A DNA stretch of 64,000 nucleotides from JBMDXB01 sp048594975 (lineage in GTDB: Bacteria; Acidobacteriota; Vicinamibacteria; Vicinamibacterales; 2-12-FULL-66-21): NCBI GenBank assembly GCA_048594975.1, contig JBMDXQ010000067.1:158294-222293 (forward strand), given 5' to 3'. The first letter of the stretch is position 1, and each line of letters opens with the position of its first letter. The notes under the pieces were generated by a model, which was not told the DNA's origin, ran no database searches, and saw nothing but the letters and a program-made list of their open reading frames with translations. Below, piece after piece: positions 8,798-17,929 of the stretch. The position numbers were made by a program, and so were the translations under genes.

Positions 8798-10075
8798 ATG
8801 TCCTGCGTCCGTCGACTCGTGCTCCTGACGGGGACGTTCGCCCTTGCCGCCACGCCGCTGCCGGCGGGCCCCGACGACGCCAGGGAGAAGCTCTCGGCGC
8901 TGGGGCGGTGGCTGGCGGCGGTCGAGGAGCACGTGCCCGGCCAGCGGGACGCGGCGCTCGAGCGCATCGCCCGCTGGAAGAACCGCGACCTCGACGCGAT
9001 CGCCTCGTACCTGTCCATCCTTGCCGAGCTGCTGCCGGAGCCCGCCAACACGCGGATCGGCGCGCGCTACGGCGTCGCCGAGGCGGAGATCGCCCCGCTC
9101 AGGGAGATCGCGCGCAGCGATGCGGCGCGTGGCGACGTCAACCGGATGATGAAGCGCGGCGCGCTGCTTCACGCCGACATCATGATGTCCGGTGCCGGAG
9201 CGGCAGAGCGCATCGGCGAGCGCGCCGCGCGGCGCGAGGTGCGCGGCGGCGGGCGGATCGCAGTGCTCGGCCTCGACGGACAGCACGAGGGCTTTGCCCT
9301 CATCCCGCACCACTGGCAGATCGCGCGCCGGTTGCTCGACGCCGTTCACCCCGATCCCTCGTCGGACGCATTCGTGCGGCTCTGGTATGCCGCGACCACC
9401 GCCTTCATGCTGCGGCGCGGTCTCTGGGGCGACGCCGAACGACAACTGCGTCACGCGAGGGAACGGCTCACCCCGGACGCCGGCGTTCACCTGGACAGCG
9501 GCTGCGTGTACGAGGCGTATGCCATGCCGCGCGTGCAGTCGATGATCGCGGCCGGCCCGCCCGGTGTGCGCTACGACGTCCAGCCGCTGGAGGCGAACCT
9601 GCGGCTCGCGGAGATGCACTTCACGCAGGCGACGGTCCTCGATCCGACGCTCGTCGAGGCGCGGGTGCGGCTGGCGCGCGTGCGCACGCTGATCGGCCGC
9701 GCCGCCGAGGCGGTCCCCGAGCTGGAGCGCGCCTCCGTCGCGTCGAGCGACGCGCTGGTGCGCTACTACGCCGTGCTGTTCCTCGGACAGGCGCACGAGG
9801 CACTCGGCCATGACGAGGAGGCGCGCGCCGCGTACCAGCGTGCGGCTGCCCTGTATCCCACCTCGCAGTCGCCGCACCTGTCGCTCAGCCTCCTCGCGCG
9901 CGAGGCGGACGATCGCGGTGCCGCGCAGTTCGCCCTGCGGCACTTCCTCGACACCGTGTCGGCACAACCCGTCCGGTTCGACCCGTGGTGGGTCTACCAT
10001 CTGGGTCGCGGCCGCACCCTCCCTCAGCTCCTGGCGAGACTCTGGACGGCGCTGCCGCCCACCGTACGGCAGTGA
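8798..10075 (+). CDS. Secreted tetratricopeptide-repeat protein
   Basis: The protein has 425 residues with a short signal peptide (MSCVRRLVLLTGTFALAATPLPA), so it is probably periplasmic. The C-terminal half carries TPR-like helical repeats with alternating Ala/Leu patterns, for example LRLAEMHFTQATVLDPTLVE, followed by VRYYAVLFLGQAHEALGHDE. The N-terminal half is helical and not assigned. The gene overlaps the next one by a GTGA, so the two are probably translated together as a secreted pair. The ATG at 8798 is chosen because the signal peptide starts there. The function is unknown; a scaffold role is inferred from TPRs only. Confidence 0.75.
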   Translation: MSCVRRLVLLTGTFALAATPLPAGPDDAREKLSALGRWLAAVEEHVPGQRDAALERIARWKNRDLDAIASYLSILAELLPEPANTRIGARYGVAEAEIAPLREIARSDAARGDVNRMMKRGALLHADIMMSGAGAAERIGERAARREVRGGGRIAVLGLDGQHEGFALIPHHWQIARRLLDAVHPDPSSDAFVRLWYAATTAFMLRRGLWGDAERQLRHARERLTPDAGVHLDSGCVYEAYAMPRVQSMIAAGPPGVRYDVQPLEANLRLAEMHFTQATVLDPTLVEARVRLARVRTLIGRAAEAVPELERASVASSDALVRYYAVLFLGQAHEALGHDEEARAAYQRAAALYPTSQSPHLSLSLLAREADDRGAAQFALRHFLDTVSAQPVRFDPWWVYHLGRGRTLPQLLARLWTALPPTVRQ

Positions 10076-10953
10076 CCACCACGCGCGTCGTCATCCGCGT
10101 GCTGCTGGCGATTCTCTTGACGGTGACGGCGCTCTCCGCCGTCCTCGCCAGCGCACCGCGCGGGCAGCGCTTCTCGTCCGGCGTCGAGGCGGTGCGCGTC
10201 GACGTGCTCGTCTCCGAGGGTGGCCGGCCGGTGCGGGGCCTGACGGCGGCCGATTTCGAGGTGCGCGACAACGGCGTGCTGCAGGAGGTGACGCTCGTCG
10301 GCTTCGAGCGGGCGCTCCTGAACGTGGTGCTGGTCGTGGATCTCAGCGCCAGCGTCGCCGGCGAGCGGCTCGAGCACCTCCAGCACGCCGGGCGCGGCCT
10401 GCTGGCGCGGCTGCGACCCGAGGACCGCGCCGCCATTCTCGGGTTCAGCCACGTGCTGGTGCGCGGCAGTCCGCTGACCCGGGACCGCACGCGGCTGCTG
10501 TGGCTCCTCAACGAGGCGAGGCCGGCCGGCGACACCGCGCTGGTGGATGCGACCTACGCCGGGATGATGCTCGGCGAGTCCGAAGAGGGCCGCGCCCTCG
10601 TCATGGTGTTCAGCGACGGCCTCGACGTCGCGAGCTGGCTGCCCGCGCCGCGCGTGCTCGAGGTCGCGAGGCGCTCGGAAGTGGTCGTCTACGGCATCTC
10701 GATGAAAGGATCGCGTCCGACGTTCCTCGAGCAGATGTCCGCGCAGACCGGCGGCCGGCTCCTCGACGTGGATTCGCGCCGGCTCAGCGACACGTTCCTC
10801 GCCGTCCTCGACGAGTTCCGCGAGCGGTGTCTTCTCAGCTACTCGCCGCGCGCCGTGCCGGGTGGCGGCTGGCATGCGCTCGACGTGCGGGTGAAAGGCC
10901 GCCAGGCAACGGTCAGGGCCCGGCCTGGCTATCTGGCGGGGAATCCTCGATGA
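10072..10953 (+). CDS. Secreted VWFA-domain protein (acidobacterial VWFA-related family)
   Basis: The protein has 293 residues with an N-terminal hydrophobic signal (VIRVLLAILLTVTALSAVLA). The region after it (VRVDVLVSEGGRPVRGL, TAADFEVRDNGVLQEV) is characteristic of the VWFA-related proteins common in Acidobacteriota. The von Willebrand A fold follows, with a MIDAS signature DLSAS at about residues 90-94 and the usual Thr and Asp later (GDTALVDA, FSDGLD), so it probably binds a divalent metal and a protein ligand outside the cytoplasm. The GTG start overlaps the stop of the TPR gene (GTGA), so the two are translationally coupled. Confidence 0.85.
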   Translation: MTTTRVVIRVLLAILLTVTALSAVLASAPRGQRFSSGVEAVRVDVLVSEGGRPVRGLTAADFEVRDNGVLQEVTLVGFERALLNVVLVVDLSASVAGERLEHLQHAGRGLLARLRPEDRAAILGFSHVLVRGSPLTRDRTRLLWLLNEARPAGDTALVDATYAGMMLGESEEGRALVMVFSDGLDVASWLPAPRVLEVARRSEVVVYGISMKGSRPTFLEQMSAQTGGRLLDVDSRRLSDTFLAVLDEFRERCLLSYSPRAVPGGGWHALDVRVKGRQATVRARPGYLAGNPR

Positions 10954-11020
10954 TTGCCAGCTGACAACTCTCACCCAAGGACCACCTGCCAAACGTCGAA
11001 CATCGGCACGCCGCCCCAGG

Positions 11021-11374
11021 TCAGCGGGTTGAGGAGGAAGAGCCCGCGACGGTCGTGTTGCGAAGCACGCCACCGCCCTCGATCTCGACGTCGACGAGGT
11101 GGCCGGGCTTCATCGCCATCGTGCTGCCCGGCCTGCCCGTGTAGAGCACGCCGCCCCGCTCCAGGGTCACGAATGCTAGCGTGGACGTCCACCCGGGTGG
11201 GTTCGGCGAGGCGAAAAGATCGCCCGACAGCTCCCTGAAGGTCTGGCTGTCGAGAATGCCGTCCGATGTGCGGCCCTGCGTCTCGTACCGGACGTACTTG
11301 GTGACCTGCGCGTGCACCGGGTAGCCCGTTCCCATGGCTGCGACCAGCGCAGCGGCGGTGACGAGTCGTGTCAT
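11021..11374 (-). CDS. Secreted fumarylacetoacetate-hydrolase-like relic with internal deletion
   Basis: The protein has 117 residues. A signal peptide (MTRLVTAAALVAAMGTGYP) is followed by the normal N-terminus of an FAH-family protein (KYVRYETQGRTSDGIL, TFRELSGDLFASP). It then jumps, near GGVLYTGRPGS, straight to the family's extreme C-terminus (AMKPGHLVDVEIEGGGVLRN). The central roughly 150-200 residues, including all metal-binding acidic residues of the family, are missing. The join is in frame, so the ORF survives, but hydrolase activity is not expected. The tail SSSSTR also departs from the family, suggesting a second lesion at the 3' end. This reading rests on remembered family patterns. 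Confidence 0.65.
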   Translation of the reverse strand: MTRLVTAAALVAAMGTGYPVHAQVTKYVRYETQGRTSDGILDSQTFRELSGDLFASPNPPGWTSTLAFVTLERGGVLYTGRPGSTMAMKPGHLVDVEIEGGGVLRNTTVAGSSSSTR

Positions 11375-11473
11375 AGAGGTCCTGCCCCGCCGGCGATGCG
11401 AGCGCAATCGAGGAAACGGTTGAACGCGCGTCGGTGGTCGGATGCAGCATTGCGGCGGACGCCGCCCGATGCC

Positions 11474-12601
11474 ATGATGGGCCACCCGCACACCGTGACC
11501 CGCAGACAACTGCTCGTGAGCGGCGGCGCCGTCGCGCTGGGCGCGACCGCGTTGACGCTGTTGCGCGGCTTCGAGGAGTCGCCCGGCGACGTCGCGCTGA
11601 TTCCGCCGGCACTGCGCGGCGCGGCGCTCGACGTGCACGTCCACGTGCTGGGCGTCGGCACCGGCGGCAGTGGCTGCTGGATGCACGAGGCGATGCGTAC
11701 CAGCTTCAACGCGCGCGCCGGGCTCTGGAACCTGCGCCTCTATTTCGGCCAGCCCGATCTCGACCAGGCGTTCATCCACTACCTCGCCGAGCGCGTGGCG
11801 CGCGCCGGGTTTCTCAAGCAGGTCGTGCTGCTCGCCAACGACTGGACGCATACCGCCGCCGGCCAGCGCGACGAGCGCCACACGCCGTTTTTCACGCCCG
11901 ACCGCTACATCGCGCAGCTTGCGCGCGATCACCGCGAGTTCCTGTTCGGCGCCTCCATCCATCCCTACCGCCCCGACGCGCTCGACGCGCTGGACCGCGC
12001 CGCGGACGAGGGCGCAGTCCTGGTCAAGTGGATTCCCAACGTGCAGGCGATCGATCTCCGGGACCGGCGGTGCCGGGCCTTCTACCGCCGTCTCGCGCAC
12101 CATCGCATCGCGCTGCTGCCCCACGTCGGCGACGAGCAGGCGCTGTTCATCGCCGGACAGGAGTACGGCGACCCGCGGTCGCTGGTGGCTCCACTCGAAG
12201 AGGGTGTGACGGTGATCGCCGCGCACGTCGCGACGCTCGGCGAGCGCGACGGGCGTGCCAACGTCGACTGGCTCGCCGACCTCCTCCCGCGGTGGCCGAA
12301 CCTCTATGCCGACACCTCCGCGCTGACCCTGATCACGCGCTGGCGCAGCCTCCTGCGCCTCGTCGAGCGCGCCGACCTGCACGGCCGGCTCGTTCACGGC
12401 AGCGACTTCCCGCTGCCGCCGGCAGCGACCATGTTCGCCGGCCGCATCGGCTGGTCGTGCTGGTGGAACGCCTGGAAGCGGGAGAACGCCCTCCGCCGCG
12501 ACTTCGAGATCAAGCAGGCGCTCGGCCTGCCCCCGGCCGTCTACACGCGCGGATACGAGCTGCTCGGCCCGCGGATCTCGGTCGCGGCGGCCGGCGTCTG
12601 A
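11474..12601 (+). CDS. Tat-exported amidohydrolase-family (TIM-barrel) protein
   Basis: The protein has 375 residues. VTRRQLLVSGGAVALGATAL is a Tat signal with twin arginines, so a folded metalloenzyme is exported. LDVHVHVLG supplies the N-terminal HxH metal motif, with later candidate ligands in LLPHVGDEQA, VIAAHVATLGERD and HGSDFPLPP, matching the amidohydrolase_2 superfamily. The substrate is unknown. Two adjacent ATGs (11474 and 11477) are possible starts; an internal GTG would give a signal beginning just before the RR pair. It is divergent from the FAH relic, with 99 bp between starts. Confidence 0.8.
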   Translation: MMGHPHTVTRRQLLVSGGAVALGATALTLLRGFEESPGDVALIPPALRGAALDVHVHVLGVGTGGSGCWMHEAMRTSFNARAGLWNLRLYFGQPDLDQAFIHYLAERVARAGFLKQVVLLANDWTHTAAGQRDERHTPFFTPDRYIAQLARDHREFLFGASIHPYRPDALDALDRAADEGAVLVKWIPNVQAIDLRDRRCRAFYRRLAHHRIALLPHVGDEQALFIAGQEYGDPRSLVAPLEEGVTVIAAHVATLGERDGRANVDWLADLLPRWPNLYADTSALTLITRWRSLLRLVERADLHGRLVHGSDFPLPPAATMFAGRIGWSCWWNAWKRENALRRDFEIKQALGLPPAVYTRGYELLGPRISVAAAGV

Positions 12602-12630
12602 CGCCGGCGTGGGGACCGGCCCGCGCCCAG

Positions 12631-12660
12631 TTCAGCGTTCTTCAGTGTTGTTCAGGGTTT
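12631..12660 (+). repeat. Three tandem 10-bp repeats TTCAGnGTTn upstream of the TRAP operon
   Basis: TTCAGCGTTC, TTCAGTGTTG and TTCAGGGTTT follow one another without a gap. The period of 10 bp places each copy on the same face of the helix, as in regulator binding arrays. They lie 86-115 nt upstream of the TatT start codon. An operator role is inferred from position and period only. Confidence 0.5.
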
Positions 12661-12745
12661 CCCGATGCGCTGCGGTGTTATCTTGATCGCTGCGGCCCCG
12701 TTGGAACGCAGCGGGGATGCCCTGTAATCTGTACCTGTTCCAAGC

Positions 12746-13648
12746 ATGCTCCCCCTGCTACGACTCGGCCTGCTGCTGCTCGTGGCCACGCTGGCCGCCG
12801 GGTGTTCGGTCAAGAAGATGGCGATCAACACCGTTGGCAACGCGCTGGCAGAAGGCAACTCCGTCTACGCCACCGACGAGGATCCCGATCTGGTCCGCGA
12901 GGCGGTGCCGTTCGGCCTGAAGCTCGTCGAGAGCCTGCTCGTGCAGGCGCCGCGCCATCGCGGCCTGCTGCTGAGCGCGGCGAGCGGGTTCACCAGCTAC
13001 AGCTACGCGTTCGTGCAGCAGGAGGCGGACTTTCTCGAGGCGGAGGACCTCGAAGGCGCGACGCGGCTGAGAGGCCGCGCACGCAAGCTGTACCTGCGGG
13101 CGCTCGATTACGGGCTGCGCGGCCTCGAAGTCGACCTGCGGGATTTCCGCAACCAGCTCCGCGCCGACACGGGCGCGGCCCTGGCCAGGGCGAGGAAACC
13201 ACAGGTGCCGCTGCTCTACTGGACCGCCAACGCGTGGGGCGCCGCGATTGCCATCTCGAAGAACGACTCGAGCCTGACCGCCGACCAGTCGCTCGTGGAG
13301 GCGCTGATGCGCCGCGCGCTGGCCCTCGACGAATCGCACGAGGCAGGGTCGATTCACGACTTCTTCATCGTGTGGGAGGGCGGCCGGACTTCGGTCGGGG
13401 GATCGCTGGAGAAGGCGCGGCACCACCTGGCGCGCGCGCGCGAGCTGTCGAAGGGGCGGCGCGTCTCGCCGCTGGTCAGCTTCGCCGAGACCGTCTCGGT
13501 GGGCACGCAGAACCAGAAGGAATTCGAGCAGCTGCTGAAAGAGGCGCTGGCATTCGACGTGAACCTCGCTCCCGAGTTTCGCGTCGCCAACATCCTCGCG
13601 CAGCGCCGGGCGCAGTGGCTGCTGAACCGAACGAGCGAACTGTTCTAA
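12746..13648 (+). CDS. TRAP transporter TatT component family lipoprotein
   Basis: The protein has 300 residues. MLPLLRLGLLLLVATLAAGC is a lipoprotein signal with lipobox Cys20. The helical remainder (SVKKMAINTVGNALAEGN; GLLLSAASGFTSYSYAFVQQ; LYLRALDYGLRGLE) matches the TatT/TP0956 family of periplasmic TPR-type lipoproteins. These oligomerise and associate with TRAP solute-binding proteins, probably helping deliver hydrophobic or organic-acid ligands. Its place directly before DctP, with a 14-nt gap, confirms the assignment. It is first in the three-gene TRAP operon. Confidence 0.88.
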   Translation: MLPLLRLGLLLLVATLAAGCSVKKMAINTVGNALAEGNSVYATDEDPDLVREAVPFGLKLVESLLVQAPRHRGLLLSAASGFTSYSYAFVQQEADFLEAEDLEGATRLRGRARKLYLRALDYGLRGLEVDLRDFRNQLRADTGAALARARKPQVPLLYWTANAWGAAIAISKNDSSLTADQSLVEALMRRALALDESHEAGSIHDFFIVWEGGRTSVGGSLEKARHHLARARELSKGRRVSPLVSFAETVSVGTQNQKEFEQLLKEALAFDVNLAPEFRVANILAQRRAQWLLNRTSELF

Positions 13649-13662
13649 TCCCGGAGCGCATC

Positions 13663-14688
13663 ATGGTCCGTCACCGTCGAACGTGGATTCCGCTGCTGGC
13701 ACTGACGCTGGCGCTGGCCGGCCTCGCCGGTCCGCTGGCGGGGCAGGCGCAGGTGCTCGTGAAGCTCGCGACCCTCGTCCCCACCGGCTCTTCCTGGGAA
13801 CTGATCCTGAAGGAGACGGCGGTCAGGTGGTCGAAGCTGTCGGGAGGCCGGGTCAAGGTCAACCTCTACGCCGGCGGGGTCAAGGGGGACGACCCGGAAG
13901 TGGTGCGGCAGATGCGCCTGGGCACGGTCGACGGCGCCGTCCTCACCGCGGTCGGCGTCGCCGCGATCGACAAGGCGGTGTATGCCCTCGGCGTGCCGAT
14001 GATGTACGAGTCGTACGAGGAGCTGTACTACGTCCTGGAGAAGCTGCGCCCGCGGCTCGAATCCCGCCTGGAGGAGAAGGGTTTCGTCGTCCTGAACTGG
14101 GCGGACGGCGGGTGGGTCCACTTCTTCTCCAAGTCGCCGGTGGCCACCCCCGACGACCTGCGCCGGGAGAAGCTGTTCCAGTGGGCCGACGACTCCGACA
14201 GCATCGAGCTGTGGCGATCCGCCGGCTTCAACAACATCCGGCCGCTGCCGTCGACCGAGCTCGCCTCCTCGATCCAGAGCGGTCTGGTGACCGCGTTCGG
14301 CGCGCCCCCGCAGGTCGCCGTCATCACCCAGTACTACAACCACGCGAAGAACATGACCGACCTGAAGTGGAACCTGCTGCTCGGCGCCACGGTCATCCGC
14401 AAGCCGGTCTGGGAGCGGATTCCCGCCGACGTCCATCCCGCGCTGCGGCAGGCGACCGATGAGGCCGGGCGCCGGCTGCGCGAGGACATCCGCGCCAGCG
14501 CCGACAAGGACGTCGCCGAGATGAAGAAGCGCGGCCTGAACGTCGTACCGGTCCCGCCCGAGGCGAGGGCCGCGTGGGTGAAGATGGCGGAAAGCACCTA
14601 CCCGAAAATCCGCGGGCAGGTCGTGCCCGCCGAGGTGTTCGACGAGGCGATGAAGTACCGCGACGAATTCAGGAAGCAGAAGAAGTAG
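13663..14688 (+). CDS. TRAP transporter substrate-binding protein (DctP family)
   Basis: The protein has 341 residues. A signal peptide (MVRHRRTWIPLLALTLALAG and following) is cleaved near GQAQ. The body is a periplasmic type II binding fold: VLVKLATLVPTGSSWELILK, KVNLYAGGVKGDDPEVVRQM, and late FGAPPQVAVITQYYNHAKNM, which fit DctP. It captures the solute for the DctQM permease encoded next. GGAG about 8 nt before the ATG supports the start. The ligand cannot be named, and no catabolic gene for one is adjacent. Confidence 0.92.
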   Translation: MVRHRRTWIPLLALTLALAGLAGPLAGQAQVLVKLATLVPTGSSWELILKETAVRWSKLSGGRVKVNLYAGGVKGDDPEVVRQMRLGTVDGAVLTAVGVAAIDKAVYALGVPMMYESYEELYYVLEKLRPRLESRLEEKGFVVLNWADGGWVHFFSKSPVATPDDLRREKLFQWADDSDSIELWRSAGFNNIRPLPSTELASSIQSGLVTAFGAPPQVAVITQYYNHAKNMTDLKWNLLLGATVIRKPVWERIPADVHPALRQATDEAGRRLREDIRASADKDVAEMKKRGLNVVPVPPEARAAWVKMAESTYPKIRGQVVPAEVFDEAMKYRDEFRKQKK

Positions 14689-14712
14689 ACGGCAGGCTTG
14701 GCGCTCACCCTC

Positions 14713-16518
14713 ATGCTCCGGCGGAGCGAAGCGGCGATTCTCGTGGCGGCGCTCGCGCTCGCCACGATCCTTCCGCTGATCGATCTGCTCGGCCGCCATC
14801 TCGGCGGCTTCCACGTGCCCGCGTCGGGCGCCTACGTCCAGCAGCTCACGCTGTGGCTCGCGTTCGTCGGCGGGGTCGCGGCGACCAGCCAGGGGAAGCA
14901 CCTGACGCTTTCCACCGCGGAGTTCTTCGACGAGGGTCCGCTGCGGCGCCGGTCGCGCCTGCTCGCCTATTCGGTCGCCGCCGCGGTCGTCGCGGTACTC
15001 GCGTACGCGAGCGCGGAGGTGGTCGCCGCCAATCGCATCGAGCCGAGGATCCTCCCGATCGGGCTGCCGCAGTGGGTCAGCGAGTGCATCATGCCGGTGG
15101 CGCTCGGCCTGATCGCCGTTCAGTTCGCGGTCGCCGCGTCGACGGCCTGGCGCGGGCGCCTGCTCGCGTGTGCCGCCATCGTCGCCGCCTTTGCGATGGC
15201 CTGGCTGCCGCCCGAGATCATCGCCCGGCTGGCCCCGCTCTCGTTCCTGATCCTCGCGGCGGCGCTGCTTGGCGCGCCGGTGTTCGTGGCGATGGGCGGG
15301 ATCGCGCTGCTGCTGTTCTTCAGGGACGGCACGCCGGTCGGCGCGGTCTCCGCCGAGGTGTACCGCCTGATCGCCTCGCCGACGCTGCCGGCGATTCCGC
15401 TGCTGACCGCCGCCGGGTACGTGCTCGCCGAGAGCGGCGCGTCGACGCGCCTCGTGCGGTTCTTCCGCGCGCTCTTCGGGTGGATGCCGGGCGGCATCGC
15501 GGTGATGGTCGCGGCCGTCTGCGCGATGTTCACCACCTTCACGGGCGGGTCGGGCGTCACCATCATCGCCCTGGGCGGACTGGTGTACCCGATGCTGCGC
15601 AAGGACGGGTACTCGGAGGGCTTCTCGCTCGGCCTGGTGACTGCCTCCGGAAGTCTCGGCCTGCTGTTTCCCCCGAGCCTTCCGGTGATTCTGTACAGCG
15701 TCGTCGCGAGCTCGGGCCGCAGCCAGAGCGTGCCGGCAGACGCTCTGTACCTGGCCGGCCTGCTCCCCGGGCTGCTGCTCGTCGTGCTGACCGCCGCGTA
15801 TGGCATCTACGTCGGATGGCGGCATGCGCCCCAGCGGCAGACCTTCACCTGGAGGGAAGTCGTCGTCTCGACCTGGGACGCCAAGTGGGAGCTCGGCCTG
15901 CCGGTCTTCGTCATCGCGCTGTTCATGAGCGGCCTCGCGTCGATGGTCGAGACCGCGGCGTCCGCCCTCGTCTACTCGGTCGTCGTCGAGTGTCTCGTCA
16001 CGCGCGACATCCACCCCTTCAGGGCGCTGCCGGGCGTGTTGCTCCGCTCGGCGGCCCTGATGGGTGCGGTCCTGCTGCTGCTCAGCGTGGCGATGGGGCT
16101 GACGAGCTACCTGGTCGATGCGCAGATTCCGGACCAGCTGCTCGCCTGGGTCGAGACGCACATCGACTCGCAGCTCGTGTTCCTGCTCGCGCTCAACGTG
16201 CTGCTGCTGGTGCTGGGAAGCGTGCTGGAGATCTACTCGGCGATCATCATCCTCGCCCCGCTCATCGCGCCGATGGGCGTCGCCTTCGGCGTCGATCCGA
16301 TTCACCTGGGCGTGATCTTCCTCGCCAACCTCGAGCTCGGCTTCCTGTTTCCGCCGGTGGGGCTGAACCTGTTCCTCTCGTCGTCGCGCTTCAACACGCC
16401 GCTGCCGCAGCTGTACCGGCACGTGCTCCCGTTCCTGATCATCCTGGGCATCGGCGTGCTGCTAATCACTTATCTGCCGGCGATGTCGATCGGCGTGCTG
16501 CGCCTGATCGGGAAATAG
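14713..16518 (+). CDS. TRAP transporter fused permease DctQ-DctM
   Basis: The protein has about 601 residues and is an integral inner-membrane protein. The first 160 residues are a four-helix DctQ small-subunit module (VQQLTLWLAFVGGVAATSQG). The remainder is a DctM large subunit with 11-12 membrane segments, including FTGGSGVTIIALGGLVYPML and SLGLLFPPSLPVILYS. It imports the DctP-bound solute using an ion gradient. ATG 14713 is used; a TTG at 14698 would add five residues and sit closer to the DctP stop. Its last 57 bp overlap the convergent HupE-like gene. Confidence 0.9.
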   Translation: MLRRSEAAILVAALALATILPLIDLLGRHLGGFHVPASGAYVQQLTLWLAFVGGVAATSQGKHLTLSTAEFFDEGPLRRRSRLLAYSVAAAVVAVLAYASAEVVAANRIEPRILPIGLPQWVSECIMPVALGLIAVQFAVAASTAWRGRLLACAAIVAAFAMAWLPPEIIARLAPLSFLILAAALLGAPVFVAMGGIALLLFFRDGTPVGAVSAEVYRLIASPTLPAIPLLTAAGYVLAESGASTRLVRFFRALFGWMPGGIAVMVAAVCAMFTTFTGGSGVTIIALGGLVYPMLRKDGYSEGFSLGLVTASGSLGLLFPPSLPVILYSVVASSGRSQSVPADALYLAGLLPGLLLVVLTAAYGIYVGWRHAPQRQTFTWREVVVSTWDAKWELGLPVFVIALFMSGLASMVETAASALVYSVVVECLVTRDIHPFRALPGVLLRSAALMGAVLLLLSVAMGLTSYLVDAQIPDQLLAWVETHIDSQLVFLLALNVLLLVLGSVLEIYSAIIILAPLIAPMGVAFGVDPIHLGVIFLANLELGFLFPPVGLNLFLSSSRFNTPLPQLYRHVLPFLIILGIGVLLITYLPAMSIGVLRLIGK

Positions 16519-17817
16519 CCGGCCGCGCACGCTGAGCGCCAGCTGGAACAGGAGGAACATCCCGGCGGCGAGCGCCAGCCACCGGAACAAGAGCGCGTAG
16601 AACGCCGCGTCCGGCCGCGGGAGCGGGAACTGGCGCAGCGCCTCCCACCGTTCGACCGTCCAGTGCCAGGCGGTGTGGCCGACGAACACGGAGACGAGGA
16701 TCGTCCCCAGGCGCTCGGCCACTACGAATCGAAACAGCGCCTGGAGCGCCGGCACCAGTACGGCGAGCATCAGCAGCTGTCCGAGCTCCACGCCGACGTT
16801 GAACGCGAGCAGCGAGGCCAGCAGGTGGTCGCCGGCGAACTGCAGCGTCTCCGCCAGCCCGAAGGAGAAGCCGAACCCGTGCACGAGGCCGAACCCGAAG
16901 GCGACCGCCCACCGCCGCGCGGCGCGCGTGCTCCCGACCACGTTCTCGATGGTCATGAAGACGATCGACGCGGCGATGAGCGTCTCGATGAGGGGCGGGA
17001 ACCAGAGCGCAGCGGGTGCCAGATCGTAGGCCGCGGCCAGGAGCGTCAGCGAATGCGCCGCGGTGAACGCCGTCACCACCAGGACCAGCGGCCGCAGCCG
17101 GCGCAGCGGCACGACCAGGCAGAGCAGGAACAGCAGGTGATCGATGCCGCCGAGGATGTGGCGGAAGCCGAGCGACACGAAGTGCCGCGCCGCCTCGTGC
17201 CATCGCGGGTCCAGCCTGACCACGCCCGGATCGCCGTGCAGCTCGAACGCGCGCACGGTCCCGTCGGGAAACACCGCGCGGACCGTCGTCGTGACCCGCA
17301 GGCCGAGCCGCGCGAGCGCCGGGTGCACGGCGAAGCGTGATTGCTCGGATCGGATCGGATACTCGAGCAGGGCGTCGAGCAGGCCCTGCTCCCAGTAGAG
17401 ATGCACGTCGTCCGGCAGCCGCGGGCCGGTGACGTGGGCGAGCGCGCTCTCGTACGACGTGAACGAGCGATCGGACGGCAGCGCGACGCGGACCTCGGCG
17501 ATCGCAGGCATCCCGAGCGGCGTCTCCTCCTCGAAGAGGCGGATGTTGGTGGCGATCCACAGCGCGGCGGCGTGACGGAGCGCCGCGTCGGCCCGCGCGA
17601 GATCGAGGAGGCCGATGCCCCGCCGGGGGAAGTCGACGTCCCGCATTGCGAGGAGCGGTACGCGGACGATTACCCGGAGGCGCGACGGCTGGGGCTTGAC
17701 GAACGCAAGGATCCGCACGTCCGTCGGGATCTCGTGCGCGGCGGCCGGCGGAGGGGTGCAGCCCAGCAGGATCGCAGCGGTGGCAAAGAGCAGCGGCACG
17801 CGCGCGGGGAGCGTCAT
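16462..17817 (-). CDS. HupE/UreJ-type membrane protein with N-terminal extracytoplasmic domain
   Basis: The protein has 451 residues. A signal peptide with a possible lipobox (LLFATAAILLGC) leads into a soluble extracytoplasmic part of about 190 residues. About six membrane helices carry the HupE/UreJ_2 signature: FRHILGGIDHLLFLLCLV, AFTAAHSLTLL, GFGLVHGFGFSF. Conserved histidines suggest metal (nickel or cobalt) handling, as for HupE permeases, but no hydrogenase or urease genes are present. A TATACA box at 17828-17833 ends 10 nt before the ATG, so the mRNA is probably almost leaderless. Confidence 0.83.
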   Translation of the reverse strand: MTLPARVPLLFATAAILLGCTPPPAAAHEIPTDVRILAFVKPQPSRLRVIVRVPLLAMRDVDFPRRGIGLLDLARADAALRHAAALWIATNIRLFEEETPLGMPAIAEVRVALPSDRSFTSYESALAHVTGPRLPDDVHLYWEQGLLDALLEYPIRSEQSRFAVHPALARLGLRVTTTVRAVFPDGTVRAFELHGDPGVVRLDPRWHEAARHFVSLGFRHILGGIDHLLFLLCLVVPLRRLRPLVLVVTAFTAAHSLTLLAAAYDLAPAALWFPPLIETLIAASIVFMTIENVVGSTRAARRWAVAFGFGLVHGFGFSFGLAETLQFAGDHLLASLLAFNVGVELGQLLMLAVLVPALQALFRFVVAERLGTILVSVFVGHTAWHWTVERWEALRQFPLPRPDAAFYALLFRWLALAAGMFLLFQLALSVRGRLFPDQAQHADRHRRQISD

Positions 17818-17929
17818 GGTCGCGCAGTGTATACTGCCGCGCGGTCGAGTGAAACGGCGTCACTCCAGCCGGCCTGTCCGGACACCCGTGGCTTCGCCTT
17901 CAGGCGGAAGTCGGTCAGCGACGAATCAG

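Noticed and set aside
10971..11070. Hydrophobic stretch FLLNPLTWGGVPMFDVWQ in another frame after the FAH relic
   Set aside because: It is short, has no start of its own and no recognised family; it may be part of the decayed 3' end but cannot be called a gene.
12694..12714. Hairpin CCCCGTTG...CAGCGGGG as a terminator of the amidohydrolase gene
   Set aside because: It has a mismatch and no following T-run; the spacer is better explained as a promoter region of the TRAP operon.
13645..16422. A 925-codon minus-strand frame opposite the TRAP genes
   Set aside because: It is fully antisense to DctP and DctQM, which have clear family motifs; composition is Arg/Glu/His-rich and lacks any domain.
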